From positions 1 through 35,253 of the forward strand of contig CAYSJU010000020.1 of assembly GCA_964431495.1 (NCBI GenBank): DNA of 35,253 bases, given 5' to 3'. The notes beneath the pieces are model-generated. The model was not told where the DNA came from. It saw nothing but the letters and a program-made list of their open reading frames with translations, and did not search any database. A program made the position numbers and the translations under genes. This DNA comes from CAYSJU01 sp964431495. GTDB lineage: Bacteria > Omnitrophota > Gorgyraeia > Tantalellales > Tantalellaceae. Shown in pieces: positions 7,892 to 16,337 of this stretch (the first letter of the stretch is position 1; each line of letters starts with the position of its first letter).

Positions 7892-9103
7892 ATGTGGAAC
7901 ATTTTTCTGAGCATAAGATATTTTCTGGCAAAAAGGAAAGAAGGGATAATATCTTTCATCAATTTTATCTCTGTCCTTGGCGTGGCGCTTGGAGTGGCTT
8001 CTCTTATCATCGTATTATCGGTTATGAACGGTTTTGACCGGGAAGTAAAAAGCAAGATAATCGGGACTTACGCGCATCTGATGATATTGAAAGACGGGAA
8101 TATCATTTATCCGGAGGTCGTTTCTGACACGGCCAGGACCATGCCGGAAGTTAAAAGTGTTGCCGGGTTCGTGTCGGGACAGGCCATACTCAGGAAGAAA
8201 GACAGCGTGAACGGGGTCCTTCTTAAGGGCATAGACGCGGAAAAAGAGACAGAAGTCACTGATGTGGTATCGTTCATCGACAGCGGCGCTGGCAGGCTTG
8301 AAGGCGACAATATCATCCTCGGCAGCGAGCTGATGAAAAGCATGCACATATCCGCAGGCGACACAGTGGAACTGATAGTCCCCCATTCGATCATGGACCT
8401 TGAAAGATCAAAGTTCAAGGTCGCAGGAAGCTTTACGTCGGGAAGGTATGATTATGACTCTAACATCGCGATAGTAAGCCTTGCCACGGCACAGGCGTTC
8501 TACAGGATGAAGGATGCTGTTACCGGTATGGCTGTCCGTCTGCGGGATGGGGAGGACGCGGCTGCCGTTAAATCGAAGATGCAGTCGCTGATGGGATATC
8601 CTTATATCGTAAAAAGCTGGATGGACCTTGACCGCAACCTTGTAATGGCGCTGGCCCTGGAGAAAAAGATGATGTTCATCATACTTGGGCTTATTATTAT
8701 AGTCGCGTGTTTTAACATATGCAGCTCGCTCATCATGATGGTCATGGAAAAGACCAGGGATATCGGAATTCTTAAGGCCATTGGAGCGAACTCCTGGGGC
8801 GTAAGTTCTGTCTTTTTTCTGGAGGGATTTTTTATAGGGACCCTGGGGGTCGCGGCCGGCGTCGCCGGAGGCATCTTTATAGCCAACAGGGTGAACCGAA
8901 TATTAGGCTTTATGAAACGGGTGACGGGATGGGACCTGTTCCCCCATGACGTGTATTATTTCAGTGAAATACCGGTTCGGGTAAGCTCCGTTGATGTCTG
9001 CATGATAATCACTTTCGCCATGATGCTTGCCCTGGCAGCGGGTATCTATCCCGCGTGGAAGGCGTCAAGGCTGGACCCGGTGCAAGCTATTAGATACGAG
9101 TAG
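7892..9103 (+). CDS. lolE: LolC/LolE family lipoprotein-releasing ABC transporter permease
   Basis: Inner-membrane permease of 403 residues that, with LolD, extracts lipoproteins from the inner membrane for delivery to the outer membrane. The N-terminus (FLAKRKEG, FINFISVLGVALGVASLIIVLSVMNGF) is the classic LolC/E start with the first membrane helix. A large periplasmic MacB-like domain spans about residues 45-250. Three C-terminal helices follow in the FtsX domain (MFIILGLIIIVACFNICSSL, then about residues 305-325 and 365-385). The only ribosome-binding-like sequence, AAGGAG at 7872, is 14 bp away. lolD starts 4 bp after its stop. Only one permease is present, so the transporter may be a homodimer of the LolF type. 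LolA and LolB are not in the window. Confidence 0.94.
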   Translation: MWNIFLSIRYFLAKRKEGIISFINFISVLGVALGVASLIIVLSVMNGFDREVKSKIIGTYAHLMILKDGNIIYPEVVSDTARTMPEVKSVAGFVSGQAILRKKDSVNGVLLKGIDAEKETEVTDVVSFIDSGAGRLEGDNIILGSELMKSMHISAGDTVELIVPHSIMDLERSKFKVAGSFTSGRYDYDSNIAIVSLATAQAFYRMKDAVTGMAVRLRDGEDAAAVKSKMQSLMGYPYIVKSWMDLDRNLVMALALEKKMMFIILGLIIIVACFNICSSLIMMVMEKTRDIGILKAIGANSWGVSSVFFLEGFFIGTLGVAAGVAGGIFIANRVNRILGFMKRVTGWDLFPHDVYYFSEIPVRVSSVDVCMIITFAMMLALAAGIYPAWKASRLDPVQAIRYE

Positions 9104-9107
9104 AAAA

Positions 9108-9830
9108 ATGATCACAGCTCTTAACATTGACAAAATATTCGGACAGGGAGCCAAAGCCGTCCACGCGGTCAAGGGAGTGGACCTCGAGGTCCGGGAGGGC
9201 GAGCGTGTATATATGCACGGCCCTTCGGGAGCGGGAAAATCCACGTTGTTGCACGTACTGGGGGCTTTAAGCCGTCCTTCCAAAGGCGCGGTTGTTTTCA
9301 GGGACAGGCGGATATATGATCTGACCGACAGGGAGAGGAGCGGGATAAGGAACAGGGATTTCGGATTCATTTTTCAGTTCTACCATCTTTTGCCCGAGTT
9401 GGATGTCCTTGAAAATGTTATGCTGCCGGCCAGGATAATGGGCTCCAGACCGGGACGGAAAATAAGGCTGGCCGCGTTTGATATCCTTGAGCGGGTAAAG
9501 ATGGGCCACAGGCTGAAGCACAGACCGTCCCAGATCTCCGGGGGAGAAGCGCAGAGAGTGGCGGTAGCAAGGGCGCTTGTTAATTCTCCGGATATACTGT
9601 TTTGTGATGAGCCTACGGGGAACCTGGATTCGGAGATGAGCGAAGGTATTTATGACCTTATCCTTAAGGTCAGCGAAGAGAACGGCATGAGCGTTGTAGT
9701 CGTCTCACACCAGAGCATGGTAAAAGGGTTTTTCCACAGTGAGTATCTGATGAAGGATGGCGCGTTGGAAAAGGCAGTCAAACGACAAGACGTGGAGGAA
9801 CCGAAAAAATTTGACACAGTATCCGTTTGA
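9108..9830 (+). CDS. lolD: LolD-type ABC transporter ATPase
   Basis: ATPase of 240 residues that powers the LolE-type permease encoded just upstream. The start at 9108 lies 4 bp after the lolE stop and gives the expected MITALNIDKIF beginning; a longer frame to 9027 lies inside lolE and is rejected. The Walker A motif GPSGAGKST contains Lys44. The Q-loop region (FIFQFYHLLPELDVLENVMLPA) has the segment characteristic of the LolD/MacB/FtsE group. The signature is SGGEAQRVAVARAL and Walker B is ILFCDEPTGNLD, followed by a switch histidine in VVVVSHQ. The close coupling with lolE supports lipoprotein release rather than MacB-type export. Confidence 0.95.
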   Translation: MITALNIDKIFGQGAKAVHAVKGVDLEVREGERVYMHGPSGAGKSTLLHVLGALSRPSKGAVVFRDRRIYDLTDRERSGIRNRDFGFIFQFYHLLPELDVLENVMLPARIMGSRPGRKIRLAAFDILERVKMGHRLKHRPSQISGGEAQRVAVARALVNSPDILFCDEPTGNLDSEMSEGIYDLILKVSEENGMSVVVVSHQSMVKGFFHSEYLMKDGALEKAVKRQDVEEPKKFDTVSV

Positions 9831-9851
9831 CATGGCAGAAAAGGGGCAACG

Positions 9852-10724
9852 ATGGGATTTAAGATTTTTTTGAACAATGAATATGTTGACAGCGAAGACG
9901 CCAAGATCTCTATTTTTGATCACGGGCTCCTGTACGGAGACGGGGTGTTCGAGGGGATCCGCTCGTATAACAGGAGAGTGTTCCGCCTCAAAGAGCATCT
10001 GGACCGGTTATACGAGGGGGCTGATGCCATAAGGCTCGAGATTCCCCTTGCGAAAGAGGAACTCCATGAAAAGATCATCGAAACCCTAAAAATGAATGAT
10101 CTGGATAACGCGTATATCCGGGTGGTGATCACCAGGGGCAGGGGTGACCTCGGGCTTGACCCGCGGAAATGCACCGACCCGACCGTATTCATCATTACGG
10201 ACAAGATTGCCCTGTATCCAAAGGAGTTTTATGAAAAAGGCCTGCCGGTGATAATCACAAAGACCCGAAGAAATCATCCGGAAGCCCTGAACCCTAAGAT
10301 AAAATCATTGAACTATCTGAACAATGTCTTGGGAAAGATAGACGCTATAGACGGGGGCACGGAAGAGGCAGTTATGCTGACCGTGGATGGATATGTGGTG
10401 GAATGCACGGGAGATAACATCTTTATCGTCGAGAACGGGAAGCTTGTATCTCCGCCGAACGAGCTCGGCGCGCTCTTCGGCGTTACTCAAGCAACGGTCA
10501 TCGAACTGGCAGAGGAGAGGGGGATCGAGTTCGCCTACGAGAAGATGAAACCGGAACGCCTGTTCGCAGCTGATGAATGTTTTCTGACAGGGACAGCGGC
10601 TGAAGTGATACCCGTTGTCAGCATAGACGATAAGATCATAGGAACTGGCAATCCCGGGGAGGTCACTAAAGCTCTCATGCGGGACTTCCGGGAGTTCACC
10701 AAAGGGAACGGAACACGGTACTAA
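9852..10724 (+). CDS. ilvE: Branched-chain amino acid aminotransferase (class IV, PLP-dependent)
   Basis: Transfers amino groups between branched-chain amino acids and 2-oxoglutarate, the last step of Ile, Leu and Val synthesis. The 290-residue protein is a fold-type IV aminotransferase of the usual length. It has FDHGLLYGDGVFEGIRSY near the N-terminus and the PLP-binding Lys in NPKIKSLNYLNNVL. The phosphate-binding region includes EEAVMLTVDGYVVECTGDNIF, and the C-terminal part has ECFLTGTAAEVIPV. These favour a branched-chain enzyme over 4-amino-4-deoxychorismate lyase or D-alanine aminotransferase, but specificity is not certain from sequence alone. AAGGGG sits before the ATG. It lies 21 bp after lolD, with no obvious functional tie to its neighbours. 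Confidence 0.9.
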   Translation: MGFKIFLNNEYVDSEDAKISIFDHGLLYGDGVFEGIRSYNRRVFRLKEHLDRLYEGADAIRLEIPLAKEELHEKIIETLKMNDLDNAYIRVVITRGRGDLGLDPRKCTDPTVFIITDKIALYPKEFYEKGLPVIITKTRRNHPEALNPKIKSLNYLNNVLGKIDAIDGGTEEAVMLTVDGYVVECTGDNIFIVENGKLVSPPNELGALFGVTQATVIELAEERGIEFAYEKMKPERLFAADECFLTGTAAEVIPVVSIDDKIIGTGNPGEVTKALMRDFREFTKGNGTRY

Positions 10725-10731
10725 GAACTTT

Positions 10732-10756
10732 TTATCAAACCTCGCAGGTTTGATAA
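10732..10756 (+). repeat. Perfect hairpin of the TTTGAT repeat type upstream of mcsA
   Basis: TTATCAAACCT (10732-10742) and AGGTTTGATAA (10746-10756) form a perfect 11-bp stem around a CGC loop. The arms are the TTTGAT/ATCAAA arms of the REP-like family, but in outside-in order, so the element is inverted relative to the copies at 20427, 24347 and 28535. It is not followed by a T tract, so it is a poor intrinsic terminator. Confidence 0.7.
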
Positions 10757-10784
10757 GGTACACGGAGTGGGGGGGGAGGATAGC

Positions 10785-11294
10785 ATGAAATGTGATATTT
10801 GCCATGTGCGTGAAGCGTCTGTGCATCTGACGGAAGTGATAAACGACCAGGTCTCAAAGCTTCATCTATGTGAACAGTGCGCGAGGACAAAGGGAGAGGA
10901 AATGCAGTCTAACTTTGGCCTGACCGACCTCATATCGAGCCTTATGGACTTCTCACCGTCAGTGACCGATAGAGAGGTGCAGAAAGATAAAGGGGTCAAG
11001 TGCCGTGTCTGCGGCATGACCTATTATGATTTTCAGAAGACCGGGCAGCTTGGTTGCGGAACATGTTATGAAACGTTCAGGAAGGATCTCAGCGGCCTGT
11101 TAAGAAAGATACACGGCTCGGACAGGCACGTGGGGAAGATGCCGTTCATGGGCGAAAAAGCTATCAAGGACCAGGAGGAGCTGCAGCGGCTCAAAGCCGA
11201 GCTGGACAGGCTTATCAGGGCCGAGGAATTCGAGAAAGCGGTTATCCTGCGGGACAGGATAATAGATGTCGAACAAAAGCTAAAAAAAGAATAA
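10785..11294 (+). CDS. mcsA: McsA, zinc-binding activator of the McsB arginine kinase
   Basis: Partner and activator of the protein arginine kinase McsB. The start at 10785 follows a G-rich GGGGAGG ribosome binding site; a frame to 10767 runs through that site and is rejected. The 169-residue protein has two pairs of CxxC motifs: Cys3, Cys6, Cys29 and Cys32, then CRVCG with CGTC about 20 residues later. The C-terminus carries a UVR motif (LRAEEFEKAVILRDRI-like helical pair), shared with UvrB and UvrC. This matches McsA from Firmicutes in length and architecture. mcsB starts 4 bp downstream and clpC follows, but no ctsR repressor gene precedes it. Confidence 0.95.
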   Translation: MKCDICHVREASVHLTEVINDQVSKLHLCEQCARTKGEEMQSNFGLTDLISSLMDFSPSVTDREVQKDKGVKCRVCGMTYYDFQKTGQLGCGTCYETFRKDLSGLLRKIHGSDRHVGKMPFMGEKAIKDQEELQRLKAELDRLIRAEEFEKAVILRDRIIDVEQKLKKE

Positions 11295-11298
11295 AAAA

Positions 11299-12351
11299 AT
11301 GGAAATCGGTAATCTAATTAAAAGGAAAAGCGAGTGGCTCAGAGGAGAAGGGCCAAAATCCAATATAGTCATGTCCACCCGGATCAGGATCGCACGGAAT
11401 CTGGACGGCCATATGTTCTTTGACTGGGCAAACGATAAACAGCGGAAAGAGACGCTGGAAAATGGCATTGCCGCGTTAAAGAAATGCTCTTTTTTCAAAA
11501 AAACATTTTTACTTAAAATGAAAAATGTCAGCGAGCTTGACAGGGAGCTCTTAGTCGAACGCCACCTTATGAGCAGGGAGCATGCCGTGGATGTTAAACA
11601 CAAAGGGCTTGTCATGGAGGACAGGGAAGTGTTGAGCATCATGCTCAACGAGGAAGACCATCTAAGGCTACAGGTCCTCAGGTCAGGGTTCAATATCATG
11701 GAAGGCTGGAGAATGATCGATGAGATAGACACGGAACTGGGGGAGCATCTCACTTTTGCTTATTCGAGCAAATTCGGGTATCTTACTTCGTGTCCGACAA
11801 ACACGGGGACGGGCTTAAGGGCCTCGGTCATGCTGCACCTTCCGGCATTGCAGGTGACGGACCAGGTGCCGAATGTGTACGAGGCTATTTCCAAGCTGGG
11901 ACTGACCATACGCGGGTTTTACGGCGAAGGCACGGAAGCATCGGGTAATTTCTTCCAGATCTCCAACCAGGTGGCATTGGGGTATTCCGAGATGGATATC
12001 CTCGATAACCTGGAAAGGGTGATCAATAAGATAATCGCCAGGGAAGAAGATACCAGGGATTATCTCGTCAAGAACAAGAAGCAGGAAACAGCTGACAATA
12101 TTTTTCGTTCTTACGGTACGCTGAAAAGCGCCAGGGTAATAACTTCGAGGGAGACGATCATCTTATTATCAGCGGTTCGTCTGGGAGTGGACCTGGGGCT
12201 AATAAAGGACATTGACACCGGCATAATAAATGAACTGCTTCTTTTGATGCAGCCAGCGCATCTTCAGAAGATGAACGATAAGGAATTCACCCCGTCTGAA
12301 CGGGACATGAAACGCGCCGATCTGGTGCGGGAAAGGTTGGGAGGAGAATAA
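11299..12351 (+). CDS. mcsB: McsB, protein arginine kinase
   Basis: Phosphorylates arginine residues on proteins, which in B. subtilis marks them for degradation by ClpC-ClpP. The 350-residue protein belongs to the ATP:guanido phosphotransferase family. It has the nucleotide-binding STRIRIARNL near the N-terminus, LNEEDHLRLQVL with the conserved catalytic-region Glu, and LTSCPTNTGTGLRASVMLHLP in the core. Another conserved segment is GFYGEGTEASGNFFQISNQ. The second half has the McsB C-terminal region (LSAVRLGVDLGLI) absent from metabolic guanidino kinases. The ATG is preceded only by an A-rich stretch with no clear ribosome binding site, 4 bp after mcsA, so translational coupling is likely. 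Confidence 0.95.
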   Translation: MEIGNLIKRKSEWLRGEGPKSNIVMSTRIRIARNLDGHMFFDWANDKQRKETLENGIAALKKCSFFKKTFLLKMKNVSELDRELLVERHLMSREHAVDVKHKGLVMEDREVLSIMLNEEDHLRLQVLRSGFNIMEGWRMIDEIDTELGEHLTFAYSSKFGYLTSCPTNTGTGLRASVMLHLPALQVTDQVPNVYEAISKLGLTIRGFYGEGTEASGNFFQISNQVALGYSEMDILDNLERVINKIIAREEDTRDYLVKNKKQETADNIFRSYGTLKSARVITSRETIILLSAVRLGVDLGLIKDIDTGIINELLLLMQPAHLQKMNDKEFTPSERDMKRADLVRERLGGE

Positions 12352-12353
12352 CA

Positions 12354-14807
12354 ATGGCAGCATTCAGCAAGTTTACGGAAAGGGCAAGAAAGGTCATTCT
12401 TTTGGCCAAAGAGGAGACGAAAAAATTCAATCACGACTATATCGGGACCGAGCACATACTGCTCGGGCTGGTCAAGGAAGGCGAAGGCGTCGCGGCAGCC
12501 GTTTTGAACAGTATTGGACTGGAAGCGGATACCATACGGGAAGAAGTGGAAAAGCTTGTCCAGCCGGGTCCCGGGCCCGTGCTTTCAGGGGATATCCCTT
12601 TTACTCCGAGAGCCAAAAAAGTCATAGAACTGGCAATGGACGAGGCGCGCAACCTGGGGCATAACTATATCGGCACGGAACATCTCCTATTAGGCCTCAT
12701 ACGGGAAGGGGAGGGCATCGCGGCCCAGGTGCTTTTGAATATCGGACTCGATCTTAAGAGCGTGCGTGACGAGGTCCTGAACCTGTTAGGTTCTTCTGTT
12801 CCCGGTTATTCTTCAGTATTGCCGGACGCTAAGCGCGGCAAGAAGAAGACCAAGACGCCGGCCCTGGATTCTTTCGCAAGGAACCTGACGGAAATGGCGG
12901 AACAGGACGAGCTGGACCCGGTAATAGGCAGAGATAAAGAGATACAGAGGGTGATCCAGATACTTGGCCGCCGGAAAAAGAACAACCCTGTTCTGATAGG
13001 CGAGGCAGGAGTAGGCAAAACAGCTATAGTGGAGGGATTGGCTCAAAAGATCGTCACGGGCGACATTCCGGAGATGCTTAAGAACAGGCGGCTTCTTATC
13101 CTGGACCTCGCGATGATGATAGCCGGGACGAAATACCGCGGTCAGTTCGAGGAGAGGATCAAAGCGGTCATGAAGGAGATCAAAGCTTCCGCGGAAGTCA
13201 TTGTTTTTATAGATGAGATTCACACCCTGGTCGGGGCAGGCGGGGCGGAAGGGGCTATTGACGCCTCGAATATCTTAAAGCCGTCTTTACAGCGCGGGGA
13301 AATACAGTGTATAGGGGCCACCACCCTGGATGAATATCGCAAGAATATCGAGAAGGATCCTGCTCTGGAAAGGCGTTTTCAGCCGGTGATAGTCGATCCT
13401 CCGAGCGTGGATGACACCTTCGAGATATTAAAGGGTTTGCGTGATAAATACGAAGCACATCACAAAGTAAAGTTCACGGACAGGGCGCTGGAGTCCGCGG
13501 CAAAACTTTCGGATCGTTACATAAGCTCCCGTTTCCTGCCTGACAAAGCGATCGACATCATTGACGAGGCGGGTTCAAGGGCAAGGCTGTCCACAATGGT
13601 AGTACCTGCTGATCTCAAGGAGGAAGAAAAGCGGATAGAAGAATACCGCCGGGAAAAAGAGGAAGCCGTGAAGAACCAGGATTTTGAAAAAGCGGCCCGG
13701 TTCAGGGACCTTGAGCGGAAGGCAAGAGAAGAACTGGACGTAAAACACCACGGGTGGAAGACCGACCAGATCAAGCGGGAAGTCACGGTGGACGAGGAGG
13801 ATGTCGCCACCATAGTATCTGAATGGACGGGTATCCCGCTTGTAAGGGTCGAGGAGAAAGAGTCAGAGAAATATCTAAAAATGGAGGAGAGCCTTAAAAG
13901 CCGTGTTATAGGACAGGGCGAGGCTATAAGCGCGATCGCCCATGCTGTCAGGCGCTCCCGGGCAGGGGTAAAGGATCCCAACCGACCGATCGGCACCTTT
14001 ATTTTTCTCGGGCCCACGGGTGTGGGCAAGACCCTGCTTGGCAAAAAGCTTGCCGAGGTCATGTTCGGTGATGAGGACGCCATTATCCAGGTGGACATGT
14101 CCGAGTACATGGAAAAGTTCAATGTTTCCAAGCTTGTAGGAGCCCCTCCCGGATATGTGGGGTATGAGGAGGGCGGACAGCTGACCGAAAAAGTAAGAAG
14201 GAAGCCGTACGCGGTCGTGCTTCTGGACGAGATAGAAAAGGCGCATCCGGATGTATTTAACATGCTCCTGCAGGTGCTTGAGGAAGGGCGCCTCACGGAT
14301 TCTTACGGGAGAAAGGTCAGTTTCAAGAACACTATTTTAATCATGACGTCTAACATAGGCGCGGACCTTCTCAGAAAAACCGGTTCTATCGGGTTTAAGA
14401 CGCAAAAAGAGGAAGAGTCATACGCTGAAATGAAGGGCCGCCTGCTGGGAGAGGTCAAAAAGACCTTCAAGCCCGAGTTCATCAACAGGGTGGATGACAT
14501 CATTGTCTTCAGGGGACTGAACAAGGACGATCTCGAGAACATAGTGGAAATAGAGGTCCATGAAGTCACCAAAAGGGTAAGGGACCGGAAGATAGAGATA
14601 GTGATTGATGAAAAGGCCAAAAAATTTATTATCCGTAAGGGATTTGATGAGGTGTTCGGCGCCAGGCCGCTTAAGAGGGCGATCCAGAGATATCTCGAGA
14701 ACCCCCTTGCGGAAGAGATACTCTCCGGATCGTTGAAAGAGGGGTCGGACATAAAAGTGACCTGCGCCAAAAACGAACAGGAACTGAAATTCGAAGCGGT
14801 AACGTAA
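12354..14807 (+). CDS. clpC: ClpC, AAA+ unfoldase of the ClpCP protease
   Basis: Hsp100 unfoldase that feeds proteins, including arginine-phosphorylated ones, to ClpP. It has 817 residues, standard for ClpC. Two N-terminal Clp repeats (FTERARKVILLAKEE, FTPRAKKVIELAMDE) precede the first AAA+ module with Walker A GEAGVGKT (Lys222). A middle domain with a UVR-like segment (KNQDFEKAARFRDLE) marks it as ClpC rather than ClpA or ClpB. The second module has GPTGVGKT (Lys559), and a SIGF segment matches the ClpP-docking loop position. mcsB ends 2 bp before it and its ribosome binding site GGGAGGAG lies in the mcsB end. The next gene starts at the base after its stop codon. ClpP is not in the window. 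Confidence 0.98.
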   Translation: MAAFSKFTERARKVILLAKEETKKFNHDYIGTEHILLGLVKEGEGVAAAVLNSIGLEADTIREEVEKLVQPGPGPVLSGDIPFTPRAKKVIELAMDEARNLGHNYIGTEHLLLGLIREGEGIAAQVLLNIGLDLKSVRDEVLNLLGSSVPGYSSVLPDAKRGKKKTKTPALDSFARNLTEMAEQDELDPVIGRDKEIQRVIQILGRRKKNNPVLIGEAGVGKTAIVEGLAQKIVTGDIPEMLKNRRLLILDLAMMIAGTKYRGQFEERIKAVMKEIKASAEVIVFIDEIHTLVGAGGAEGAIDASNILKPSLQRGEIQCIGATTLDEYRKNIEKDPALERRFQPVIVDPPSVDDTFEILKGLRDKYEAHHKVKFTDRALESAAKLSDRYISSRFLPDKAIDIIDEAGSRARLSTMVVPADLKEEEKRIEEYRREKEEAVKNQDFEKAARFRDLERKAREELDVKHHGWKTDQIKREVTVDEEDVATIVSEWTGIPLVRVEEKESEKYLKMEESLKSRVIGQGEAISAIAHAVRRSRAGVKDPNRPIGTFIFLGPTGVGKTLLGKKLAEVMFGDEDAIIQVDMSEYMEKFNVSKLVGAPPGYVGYEEGGQLTEKVRRKPYAVVLLDEIEKAHPDVFNMLLQVLEEGRLTDSYGRKVSFKNTILIMTSNIGADLLRKTGSIGFKTQKEEESYAEMKGRLLGEVKKTFKPEFINRVDDIIVFRGLNKDDLENIVEIEVHEVTKRVRDRKIEIVIDEKAKKFIIRKGFDEVFGARPLKRAIQRYLENPLAEEILSGSLKEGSDIKVTCAKNEQELKFEAVT

Positions 14808-16292
14808 ATGCGGGGATTATTAATACGGAAAAGGAGAAGAAGACTTCTGTCGCTGGGATTTCTTGTGGCGGTCCTGTGTCTTGTTTGCTGGGGAGGGGTA
14901 TGGGTGAAAAGTATCGCGGAAGATAAGATCGCGGAATTTTCGGGCAACAAGTTCTCCGTCAAGATAGACGCGGTCAAAGGAGGGATATTCAGCGACATGA
15001 TACTGCAGGATGTCTCTTTCATCAGTGGGGACAAAGAAGATAATCAGATATTCCGCCTGGACAGGATAGAGATACCGTACCGGGTGTGGCAGGCGCTTCT
15101 GAAAAAGCAGGATATAACAAACATGGGAATATATTTCAGCGAGGATAATCCATTTGTTCAGGGGTTTATAAAACTGTACCGCTATCCGGAAAAGATAGAA
15201 CTTATTGGACGTGTATCCTTTGAACTGTTCGGGGATACTGTCAAACGGGGCGTAAAAGGGGTATTTCTAAGACAGGAAGACTTCAGTTATGACTGTGATC
15301 TTCTCTGGGACGGCAGGATGAAGATAACAGGGATGTTAGCCCCGGACTCAAGGAGCATCGATCTTCGGATATCATCTTTGTCCGAAAAAGACCGGGAGAT
15401 GGAGATCAAGGGGACATTTAACCATGATGAGGATATACGCGTCTATTCGCGGTTGTATAAATGGCCCATCAGCGGAACAGAGGTTATCGGGGACTTCTGG
15501 GTATCTTACAGAGATGAAGGGAAGCCGAAGGTTTCCTTTAAGGCGGAGAACCTGGTGGTGGATAAACGTCCCCTCTGGGACATTATGATGGAAGGGTATT
15601 TTAATCCTGACGAGAAAAGGATATTTCTTGATGATGCGAGGTGGGGAGAAAGCATTCAATTGAAAGGATGCATAGGGACGGAGCCCCCTTACCCGGCGCA
15701 TTTCCTCTTTCTGGTAAATGACGTGCGGCTTCATGAACTGTCCAGTATGTTCGGGGATAACCAGAGTCCGATGCGGGGGATCGCCAGAGCCGAGATCAGG
15801 TTTAATGGCCCGGCGAAGAACGCGGAGGTCAACGGCAGGCTTTTCATCAATGAGGGCAGACTGGGGGAGATGGAGTTCCGCTCCATGTTCGCTACACTGA
15901 GCGGGGATCTTCCTGTAATAAATGTATCTGACGCACGTGTTGTCAAAGAAGGCGGACATATCATAGTGACCGGCGAGATAGATATAAGCAAATTCAAGGA
16001 AAACCGGGGAATGGAGAATCTGGTATTTGAGACCGACAATAAAGTGGCGGTTTGGGAGAATTGGCAGATATCCAAGGAGGAGAAATCCCATGTCGTGGAG
16101 GCCCGTAAGGACAATGTGATCTTCCGTACGTCCTTTGAAAAGGACGAAGCCGAAGCGCTGGATACGACGAACGACCGTGACCAGCGCGAAGTGGAATTTC
16201 AATATAAGCTGGACAGCTGTAACAGCGTGAAGATGGAAATGGAGGAAGAAGGAGGAGATTTTTTGGGCATGGAGCATAAGATCCAGTTTTGA
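14808..16292 (+). CDS. Membrane-anchored envelope protein, possibly AsmA/TamB-like
   Basis: I do not recognise a named family with certainty. The 494-residue protein starts with basic residues and one membrane helix (about 13-33), then a long region rich in alternating beta strands. Examples are FSVKIDAVKGGIFSDMILQDVSF, RLDRIEIPYRVWQALL and NAEVNGRLFINEGRLGEMEF. The pattern of a membrane anchor, short IDAVKGG-type strands and a late G-R-L-x-x-x-G repeat resembles AsmA/TamB-type lipid-bridge proteins. It is much shorter than TamB. The ATG is the base after the clpC stop and mlaE follows 45 bp later. An envelope role, perhaps as the periplasmic partner of the Mla transporter, is inference from this position. 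Confidence 0.65.
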   Translation: MRGLLIRKRRRRLLSLGFLVAVLCLVCWGGVWVKSIAEDKIAEFSGNKFSVKIDAVKGGIFSDMILQDVSFISGDKEDNQIFRLDRIEIPYRVWQALLKKQDITNMGIYFSEDNPFVQGFIKLYRYPEKIELIGRVSFELFGDTVKRGVKGVFLRQEDFSYDCDLLWDGRMKITGMLAPDSRSIDLRISSLSEKDREMEIKGTFNHDEDIRVYSRLYKWPISGTEVIGDFWVSYRDEGKPKVSFKAENLVVDKRPLWDIMMEGYFNPDEKRIFLDDARWGESIQLKGCIGTEPPYPAHFLFLVNDVRLHELSSMFGDNQSPMRGIARAEIRFNGPAKNAEVNGRLFINEGRLGEMEFRSMFATLSGDLPVINVSDARVVKEGGHIIVTGEIDISKFKENRGMENLVFETDNKVAVWENWQISKEEKSHVVEARKDNVIFRTSFEKDEAEALDTTNDRDQREVEFQYKLDSCNSVKMEMEEEGGDFLGMEHKIQF

Positions 16293-16337
16293 GTCTGCGG
16301 GTTCTTGATAGTCAATATTTGAGAAAAGGATAAAAAT

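Noticed and set aside
6616..8055. Long open frame on the minus strand (479 codons) across lysS and the start of lolE
   Set aside because: It is antisense to lysS, which has all class II synthetase motifs, and its translation matches no family. GC-rich third positions of the real gene keep the opposite frame open.
10732..10756. Intrinsic terminator between ilvE and mcsA
   Set aside because: The stem is perfect but has few G-C pairs and is followed by GGTACACGG rather than a T tract.
13517..14296. 259-codon open frame on the minus strand
   Set aside because: Antisense to clpC; the same reasoning applies.
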